The notes beneath the pieces were generated by a model, which saw only the letters and a list, made by a program, of their open reading frames with translations, made no database searches and was not told the origin of the DNA. A DNA stretch of 35,856 bases from NCBI GenBank assembly GCA_035629935.1, contig DASQLQ010000147.1, forward strand, positions 1 through 35,856, read 5' to 3'. The translations under genes and the position numbers were made by a program. Source of the DNA: DASQLQ01 sp035629935 (GTDB lineage: Bacteria > Actinomycetota > CADDZG01 > WHSQ01). The stretch's first letter is position 1, and every line of letters starts with the position of its first letter. Below are positions 32,304-35,856 of the stretch, one piece after another.

Positions 32304-32472
32304 AAGTGGTCTCCCTTGGATGCGAGAAAAGCGGGCTACGGCGTAAGGATTCGACGGACCTCGGGGTGTCCCTTCCACCTTTGTCCCCATTTAGGCGGGT
32401 TCCCAGGGAGGAATCGACTCCGGCCGGGGCGAAATCGTTGGCACCACATTTCTTCTTACGCGGGAGGCGACC

Positions 32473-34308
32473 TTGTCGGTGAAAAAGGTGATCGGGCTTG
32501 CAACTGCAGCCCTACTGGTTCTTACGGTGGCTCCGGCCGCCGCTCAAGCCGTCCACACGGCCGAAGATGCGGTCGTCACGAACCCCGGCGATGGGACAAC
32601 GATCGCTATCACCGTGTTCAAACCCGCCACTGCGAGCTCCACTTCTTTGGCCCCGGTGGTTCTTCACTCCCACGGATGGGCCGGAAGCCGGGAGACGGCG
32701 ATCGATTCGGACGAGGTCCTCCCCTTCCTCGATGCAGGGATGGGTGTCGTCAGCATCGACCAACGTGGCCATGGCGAGAGCAGCGGCGAGGCATATACGC
32801 AAGACCCCACTCGGGAGACCGAAGACATCCAAGCAGTGATCGACTACATAGCGGGTCTCGACTGGGTGCGCCTCGACGGGCCTAACGATCCAGTGCTCGC
32901 CGCCATCGGCGGCAGTTATGGCGGCGGCTACCAAACGATGACGGCTCTCGACGAGATCGCGGAGAACGGATCGACGCGTTTCAACGCTCTGGCTCCGCAG
33001 ATCACCTGGTACGACCTGCCGCAGAGCCTTGCTCCGCAGCGGGTGCCCAGATCACTCTGGAACATCCTTCTCTACGCGGTGGGCGCGCAGATGCTGCCGC
33101 AAGATGTCCACGAGGCATTCGCTTACGGCACCGCGACGGGCCAGTGGCCGGACGGGACGATCTATGGTCAGCCCGCGCCGGGAGTCATCCCCAACCTGCA
33201 CGGTCGGTTCCACCGCAACAGCCCTGTGTCGTTCGTAGAAGAAGGCGTCCAGATCGATGTCCCCGTCCTCGTCCGCCAAGGCATCACCGACACGCTTTTC
33301 ACGCTCAACCAAGGCATAGAGATCTTCGATCTAGCGGTTAACGATGAGGCCCGTTCGCAGAGCTACCTGGTCGGCTACAACGGGGGTCACGTCTTGCCGC
33401 AGGCTTACCCGAGCGGGCTATCCGGCGGAGACGACGCCTGTTCACCCGAAGGTTTCACTCAGCTAACGATCGATTTCTTCACACGGGTATTCGCGGGACA
33501 GAGCACCGATGGACTGATGCCCGCGCGCTACAACCTGACAACCGCCGAAGGCGAGGGTTGTTTGCGGATGGATGAGTTCGACACCGACCGGAAGCTCGGT
33601 GCAGACCTTCTCGGCGCCGGCACGACGGTGACCGTTGCGGGCGCAGCGCCTCCGGTTCAGATCCCCATAGCGGAAGGGCCCGTCACGATCGCGGGGATCC
33701 CGAACCTCACGGGACGTGTGACAGCGGTTGGGCCCCTGGAGACGCGCACCTTCTTCGGTTTGTCGACGGGCACAGATGCTACGGATGCTTTGCTGATCCA
33801 GAACCAGGTGATGCCTCTGCGAGAGCTGCGCACACCGGTCGACAAGCCGTTCGATGTGGATCTCGCCGGAGTTGCGATCGAGGTGCCGGAGGGACAAACG
33901 CTCTTCCTGACGATCACCCCTGTCGCCGACGCATTCGCATTCCACGGCACCAAGCCGGCGGGAACGATGGTCTTCAGTGACCTATCGCTCATGCTGCCGG
34001 AGCCGGCGGAGATCGTTCCCCAGTTAAAGGACTCGCTCTTGACCTTGGTGGCTCCCAGCAAGGGGCCCAAGGGAGCCAAGCGTGTACTGACTGCGACCCT
34101 GACCGACGCCGAGACCGGCCTGGGCATCCCGGGGGCCGCAATTGCATTCAGCGTCGATGGCGCTCCTCTCGAAGAGGCTGTTACCTCGGAACAGGGGGTG
34201 GCCACCCTCGAGATTCCGCCTCGCTACTACGGGGGGCATCACCACTTCGAGGGCACCTTCTCGGGCAACGAGAGTTACCGGGGCACGGCGGGCTCGACCG
34301 ATACGTGA
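32473..34308 (+). CDS. Secreted S15/CocE-type alpha/beta hydrolase
   Basis: This 611-residue secreted protein has a signal peptide (1-25) and the fold of X-Pro dipeptidyl-peptidase/CocE hydrolases. It has nucleophile Ser148 in GGSYGGG, Asp273 in QGITDTLF and His306 in GYNGGHV, with the typical IDQRGHGESSGE strand-turn. A beta domain (about 365-510) and a C-terminal Ig-like domain (about 515-605, ATLTDAETGLGIPGAAIAFSVDG) follow. It may cleave Pro-containing peptides or esters; the M14 neighbours favour peptides. The TTG start follows GGGAGG with 5-base spacing. Confidence 0.88.
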   Translation: MSVKKVIGLATAALLVLTVAPAAAQAVHTAEDAVVTNPGDGTTIAITVFKPATASSTSLAPVVLHSHGWAGSRETAIDSDEVLPFLDAGMGVVSIDQRGHGESSGEAYTQDPTRETEDIQAVIDYIAGLDWVRLDGPNDPVLAAIGGSYGGGYQTMTALDEIAENGSTRFNALAPQITWYDLPQSLAPQRVPRSLWNILLYAVGAQMLPQDVHEAFAYGTATGQWPDGTIYGQPAPGVIPNLHGRFHRNSPVSFVEEGVQIDVPVLVRQGITDTLFTLNQGIEIFDLAVNDEARSQSYLVGYNGGHVLPQAYPSGLSGGDDACSPEGFTQLTIDFFTRVFAGQSTDGLMPARYNLTTAEGEGCLRMDEFDTDRKLGADLLGAGTTVTVAGAAPPVQIPIAEGPVTIAGIPNLTGRVTAVGPLETRTFFGLSTGTDATDALLIQNQVMPLRELRTPVDKPFDVDLAGVAIEVPEGQTLFLTITPVADAFAFHGTKPAGTMVFSDLSLMLPEPAEIVPQLKDSLLTLVAPSKGPKGAKRVLTATLTDAETGLGIPGAAIAFSVDGAPLEEAVTSEQGVATLEIPPRYYGGHHHFEGTFSGNESYRGTAGSTDT

Positions 34309-34324
34309 TCTGAACCCAGGTGGA

Positions 34325-34354
34325 GGAAGGCCCCAAAAGGGGGCGAACCCTTCC
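34325..34354 (+). other. Hairpin between S15-like and M14 genes
   Basis: GGAAGG-CCCC-AAAA-GGGG followed by CCTTCC can fold as a stem with an inner CCCC/GGGG hairpin. It lies in the 74-base gap between two genes on the same strand. There is no T run, so a terminator is not supported; an RNA-processing or stabilising structure is possible. Confidence 0.4.
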
Positions 34355-34382
34355 AAAGACACCTATCAGGAGGTTTGGTTCC

Positions 34383-35856
34383 GTGAGACGTTTCTGGCTG
34401 ACCGCTGCCGCGATCTGTGCTTCCATCGCGCTTTCCGCGACCGCTGCTGTGGCTACACCCGTGTGCACCGACGGCTTCGAGGGTGGTCCTCCTCGCGACC
34501 TATGTGGGGGCCGGGTGTTCCCCGAAGTGTCGAACTCCACCGACTACGTCCAATTCCTGCCCGACCCCGCAACCGGTTTCAGCGAGTATCGGTCCGGGCT
34601 CGAATACCTGGAAGAGCTCTACCCGCGGTGGATCTCGGTGTTCACGCTCCAGGATTACTTCAAGAACAAAGATGCCGTCAGTGCCGGGCCCGATGGAGTG
34701 CGGCCGGACGATCCTGAAGATTCGGATGACGGTTACGACATCGTCGTGATCAAGATCACCGACCATCAGATCCCCGACAAAAAGAAAGAGAAGCTCGTCT
34801 TCTCTCTGTCGATCCACGGCGACGAGCGCGGTGGCCTCGAGGGCGGCGTCAGAACCGCAGAGGATCTGGTCATCGCCGCGGAGCAGGGCGACGCAACGAT
34901 CGCCGACGGGGTCGAGGGCTACTCGTCCGAGACGGGACGCAAGCCGGTGATCCACGAATATCCCGTGCGCGACATCCTGCGCAAAGAGGTCGTTTACTTG
35001 ATCGACTTCAACGCCGACGGCTGGGCATCGGGTGACCACTTCTCGGAGAACCAGAGCGGTTACACCCGTTCCAACTACATGGGAACCGACCTCAACCGTC
35101 AGGCTCCCACTGTGGGATGGATCAACCCTTCGCGCAACCCACTCGAAGAAGGCGAGACTAAGTACGGCTACAAATTCATGACGGAGATCGCCCGATCGGG
35201 CGTCGGAAAGCGTCTTGCATACGGCGCTGACGTGCACGGTGAGGGCCAGTCGCGTGCCTGGGTCGACATCATGTACCCCGCCGGTCAGTTCGACTCGATC
35301 AAGCACCGCCAACACATGGCGATCGCCGAGCGGACGAAGTCAGTTATCGACGCCACTCTTTTCGGCGGTTCGATCAACGAGGTCGAAGAGGGCAGCGGTG
35401 GCGATGGCGGTGAGGGCGCGGAGGATGCGGGCGGACCGGAAAACGTGATCCCGACGAAGCCCGCGCGCTGGGGAACCGTTTGGGACACACTCGGTTACAC
35501 CGACACCGGGTTCATGGGCGACTACCTCGCGAACGAGCTAGGCGTCACCGGCATGGACTACGAGATCGCGTTCAACCACTCGGACAGCCGCGCGTACGGC
35601 CGCCCGTGGGGTGTGCTGTTCCAGGAGAACTACATCAACGCCACCCGCGCGATCGTGAAGACAGCCATGGCGTACGCGCTGTACCAGGAGGAGGAGTTCG
35701 CGAACTTCTCGATCGACCCGGGTGGCCGCGTGGGCTACCTCTTCAACCCGGAGGTCGTGACCGATTCCGATGCCAACGGTCCCGGCGCGCTGCCAGGTCC
35801 GAGCAAGGACGGGATCGGGCGCAACGGCCAGCCGGTCGAGCAGAAGCCCTACTCGG
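34383..35856 (+). CDS. Secreted M14 zinc carboxypeptidase-like protein (copy 3, partial)
   Basis: The frame is open to the window end (491 codons). It starts with a signal peptide (1-24). The M14 motifs are His145/Glu148 (SIHGDERGG), NADGW, TDLNRQ (Arg239) and His285 (DVHGEG), with DYEIAFNHS supplying a likely base. It differs from the other copies by a Gly/Asp/Glu-rich insert (about 337-350). The start GTG has AGGAGG 9 bases upstream. It shares with copies 1 and 2 the PDKKKE...IHG...EGG...AEDL block, so they are paralogues. The C-terminal part is missing, so whether it has the amidotransferase-like domain is unknown. Confidence 0.9.
   Translation, partial: MRRFWLTAAAICASIALSATAAVATPVCTDGFEGGPPRDLCGGRVFPEVSNSTDYVQFLPDPATGFSEYRSGLEYLEELYPRWISVFTLQDYFKNKDAVSAGPDGVRPDDPEDSDDGYDIVVIKITDHQIPDKKKEKLVFSLSIHGDERGGLEGGVRTAEDLVIAAEQGDATIADGVEGYSSETGRKPVIHEYPVRDILRKEVVYLIDFNADGWASGDHFSENQSGYTRSNYMGTDLNRQAPTVGWINPSRNPLEEGETKYGYKFMTEIARSGVGKRLAYGADVHGEGQSRAWVDIMYPAGQFDSIKHRQHMAIAERTKSVIDATLFGGSINEVEEGSGGDGGEGAEDAGGPENVIPTKPARWGTVWDTLGYTDTGFMGDYLANELGVTGMDYEIAFNHSDSRAYGRPWGVLFQENYINATRAIVKTAMAYALYQEEEFANFSIDPGGRVGYLFNPEVVTDSDANGPGALPGPSKDGIGRNGQPVEQKPYS

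Overview
The window is about 36 kb of high-GC bacterial DNA, densely coded, with frequent GTG and TTG starts and many stop/start overlaps. Its markers point to a free-living member of the Actinomycetota, probably a lineage with few cultured relatives. They are: LexA with GAAC-N4-GTTC operators and a divergent SOS-type LysM protein (the lexA/yneA/chiZ arrangement of Gram-positives), a B12-dependent class II ribonucleotide reductase with NrdR boxes and nrdR nearby, a DapL-type lysine pathway, an amphi-Trp protein, and many secreted hydrolases. I could not run any search, so the taxonomy is inference.

Bases 1-7.6 kb form a genome-maintenance block. It holds the end of dapL, then hflX, lexA (minus strand, its stop interlocked with that of hflX), a lexA/LysM intergenic region with four SOS boxes and two well-formed divergent promoters, and then a plus-strand run. 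That run is nrdJ, a small zinc-ribbon protein, a secreted protein with a BsuPI-like and a BP74-like half, nrdR and dut. The run is tightly spaced or overlapping. Two NrdR boxes lie just downstream of the predicted nrdJ promoter, so the encoded repressor probably controls deoxynucleotide supply.

Bases 7.6-14.6 kb hold a CoA-binding protein, a NarL-type two-component pair, a gene-poor gap of about 390 bp, a tRNA-Gly(GCC) with its terminator, and three minus-strand genes: a secreted DUF6351-like alpha/beta hydrolase, a GNAT acetyltransferase and a secreted vanadium-haloperoxidase-like protein with an altered core motif.

Bases 14.6-24.1 kb are rich in signalling genes. They include a receiver protein overlapping a two-domain KaiC-like ATPase, a lipoprotein, a large hybrid histidine kinase, an enoyl-CoA hydratase-like protein, membrane proteins, amphi-Trp and DUF1059-like small proteins, a channel-like RCK protein without a recognisable K+ filter, a second GNAT and another single-domain receiver.

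Bases 24.1-35.9 kb are dominated by exported enzymes. They comprise an alpha/beta hydrolase, a Gly/Arg-rich membrane protein coupled to a PhyH plus two-cupin fusion, and a cluster of three related secreted M14 carboxypeptidase-like proteins interleaved with an S15/CocE-like hydrolase. The last M14 gene runs off the end. This looks like an extracellular peptide or ester degradation locus; its substrate cannot be read from the sequence.
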